Source of the DNA: Blautia faecis
Lineage (GTDB): Bacteria; Bacillota; Clostridia; Lachnospirales; Lachnospiraceae
Length of the DNA: 23,946 nt
Direction: 5' to 3'
Assembly: GCF_020554845.1 (NCBI RefSeq)
Contig: NZ_JAJCIA010000053.1
Coordinates: 1 to 23,946, forward strand
The stretch's first letter is position 1. Each line of letters starts with the position of its first letter. Position numbers and translations under genes: made by a program. The notes under the pieces were generated by a model. It was not told where the DNA came from and ran no database searches. It saw only the letters and a list, made by a program, of their open reading frames with translations. Below are positions 22,992-23,946 of the stretch, piece after piece.

Positions 22992-23537
22992 TTATACCCT
23001 TTTATAAATGATTGGTTCATCATATCCAAAAGTTCTCTTCCCGTTAACTTCCATACTTTCAGATACTTCCAGACAACGATCGGAAAACTTTTCCCAAAGT
23101 TTAAATATCATTACCGGCGAAAACTGGCTTATGCTGCCGCCTTCCCAGATTCCGTCCTTTTCATGGTAAAGTGCGGGAGTAAATTTTTCGGATTTTTTCA
23201 GTTCCGCGTAATCAACCTTCTTCATGGATGCGTATGAAAATACCTTCTTATCTTCTCCTTCTGGAATTTCATAAGAGGAAAGTAAAATTCCCTGTTCTGT
23301 TTCTGTAATAAGAAAAAGATGTGGTGATGCATGACGTTTTCCATTCGTTTCATAGTAGCTTTCTTCAACAACAAATCTGCCATTGAAATCCTCCGGAAGA
23401 TTTTTTATTTTGTCATTGCAGATTGTATTTACATGCTCGGCATATGGATATGTTTTCCCTTCCGCCTGCATCTTATCAAACTGCTCCTTGTTATCAAAAT
23501 GTCCTGTCATCATTTCTGTAAATTCATCAAGTTTCAT
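22992..23537 (-). CDS. Unrecognised 181-residue cytosolic protein
   Basis: I do not recognise a family with confidence. The protein is soluble, charged, without signal peptide or membrane segment: MKLDEFTEMMTGHFDNKEQF, GKTYPYAEHVNTIC, LPEDFNGRFVVEESYYETNG, HLFLITETEQGILLSSYEIP, and a C-terminal NGKRTFGYDEPIIYKRV. The beta-strand-rich middle resembles small lipocalin- or CpeT-like folds, but this is only an impression. The frame is open to 23591; the ATG at 23537 follows GGAGG by 11 bases and is preferred. It probably shares a transcript with the SseB-type gene. Confidence 0.7.
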   Translation of the reverse strand: MKLDEFTEMMTGHFDNKEQFDKMQAEGKTYPYAEHVNTICNDKIKNLPEDFNGRFVVEESYYETNGKRHASPHLFLITETEQGILLSSYEIPEGEDKKVFSYASMKKVDYAELKKSEKFTPALYHEKDGIWEGGSISQFSPVMIFKLWEKFSDRCLEVSESMEVNGKRTFGYDEPIIYKRV

Positions 23538-23739
23538 CTTGGTATTTACCTCCATAATCAATTTTTTAATGTTAGGAGCAAAAATTCCCAACTATAATAT
23601 CCACGGAGCATTCCAGGCAATACATTCCCGCACTCCATATCATATGGTAACCGCCTGAATTTCCTGAAATAGCATTACTGCTTCAGCTTAACCTGCTTTG
23701 GTCTTGGATATACCTTTGGCAAGGATAATAATAAGCCAC
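23538..23739. other. Noncoding stretch upstream of the 181-residue gene
   Basis: No gene of normal size is visible. On the - strand a short frame begins at the ATG complementary to 23640-23642 (start MIWSAGMYCLECSV, 23 residues) without a clear ribosome site. A weak promoter-like TTGCCT...ATTATA pair lies near 23597-23620. Confidence 0.35.
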
Positions 23740-23781
23740 AAAAATAGCCGCCCCGGTCTGGTAAACTAGGCGGCAATTTTT
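23740..23781. terminator. Strong two-way terminator-like hairpin
   Basis: AAAAATAGCCGCC (23740-23752) and GGCGGCAATTTTT (23769-23781) pair with one mismatch around a 16-base loop. On the - strand it ends in TATTTTT, about 90 bases after the promoter at 23836-23864. Confidence 0.85.
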
Positions 23782-23835
23782 GTCACATCATATATCGGAC
23801 TAACCGTCTATCGGTAGCACTCTTTTTCTATAATC

Positions 23836-23864
23836 ATATTATCACGCAGCTGTGTAAATGTCAA
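23836..23864 (-). promoter_or_regulatory. Consensus promoter driving a short leader or small RNA
   Basis: On the - strand perfect TTGACA (23864-23859) and TAATAT (23841-23836) are separated by 17 bases. Transcription would start near 23829 and meet the hairpin at 23781-23740. Confidence 0.8.
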
Positions 23865-23908
23865 AAAGTTCTTTTTCTATTAGAAATAACCTATGAACCA
23901 TTTATGAT

Positions 23909-23946
23909 AATGTCCTAATATACCACAAAGGAAAATGTCCCAATGT
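23909..23946. repeat. Direct repeats AATGTCC(C/T)AAT(A/G)T at the window edge
   Basis: AATGTCCTAATAT (23909-23921) and AATGTCCCAATGT (23934-23946) are 25 bp apart and differ at two positions. They lie 45-82 bases upstream of the -35 box. They may be regulator sites for that promoter, or internal repeats near the end of a mobile element beyond the window. Confidence 0.5.

Overview
The window looks like a chromosomal segment of a low-to-mid GC Gram-positive anaerobe, most likely a Lachnospiraceae relative (Blautia/Ruminococcus-like). I base this on the AGGAGG-type ribosome binding sites, consensus TTGACA/TATAAT promoters, Firmicutes-type T-tailed terminators, a TPP-riboswitch thiD-cytX unit, and gene families common in gut Clostridia. 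Species assignment is inference. No tRNA, rRNA, CRISPR array or intact transposase gene was seen.

Left part, + strand (1-5400): an AraC-family regulator, then a GH13 alpha-glucosidase preceded by an 8-bp inverted repeat and a -10 box. Next comes a thiamine-precursor salvage unit: consensus promoter, TPP riboswitch, terminator, thiD (HMP/HMP-P kinase) and cytX (HMP permease).

Middle, - strand (5631-12780), in transcription order: a DeoR-type repressor, cutC, a large transglutaminase-like protein, an M28 metallopeptidase and a GH29 alpha-L-fucosidase. None of the three enzymes has a signal peptide, so they look cytosolic. Then on the - strand (12941-18574) lies a complete peptide ABC importer, oppABCDF. 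It has a consensus promoter, a long leader with an attenuator-like hairpin, and a terminator-like hairpin between oppA and oppB.

The stretch 18575-19615 has no gene but is the most unusual part of the window. Positions 18948-19556 form a 609-bp element bounded by 12-bp perfect terminal inverted repeats. It contains two ~178-nt copies of one structured element in opposite orientation. Their cores are ~78% identical over 114 gapless positions, while their closing stems differ in sequence but each stays self-complementary. The region lies between a terminator at 18892-18932 (- strand) and a two-way terminator at 19582-19613.

Right part, - strand (19616-22060): a membrane protein (DUF2975-like C-terminus), a YozG-type HTH regulator and a lipoprotein. 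A strong promoter embedded in a 21-bp inverted repeat precedes them. A second repeat family (copies near 5407, 20595, 22340 and 22948) has one copy inside the reading frame of the lipoprotein gene, where it encodes about 35 residues of the signal-peptide n-region. The window closes with an SseB-family protein, an unrecognised 181-aa protein and a promoter-plus-terminator pair that would make a ~90-nt transcript.
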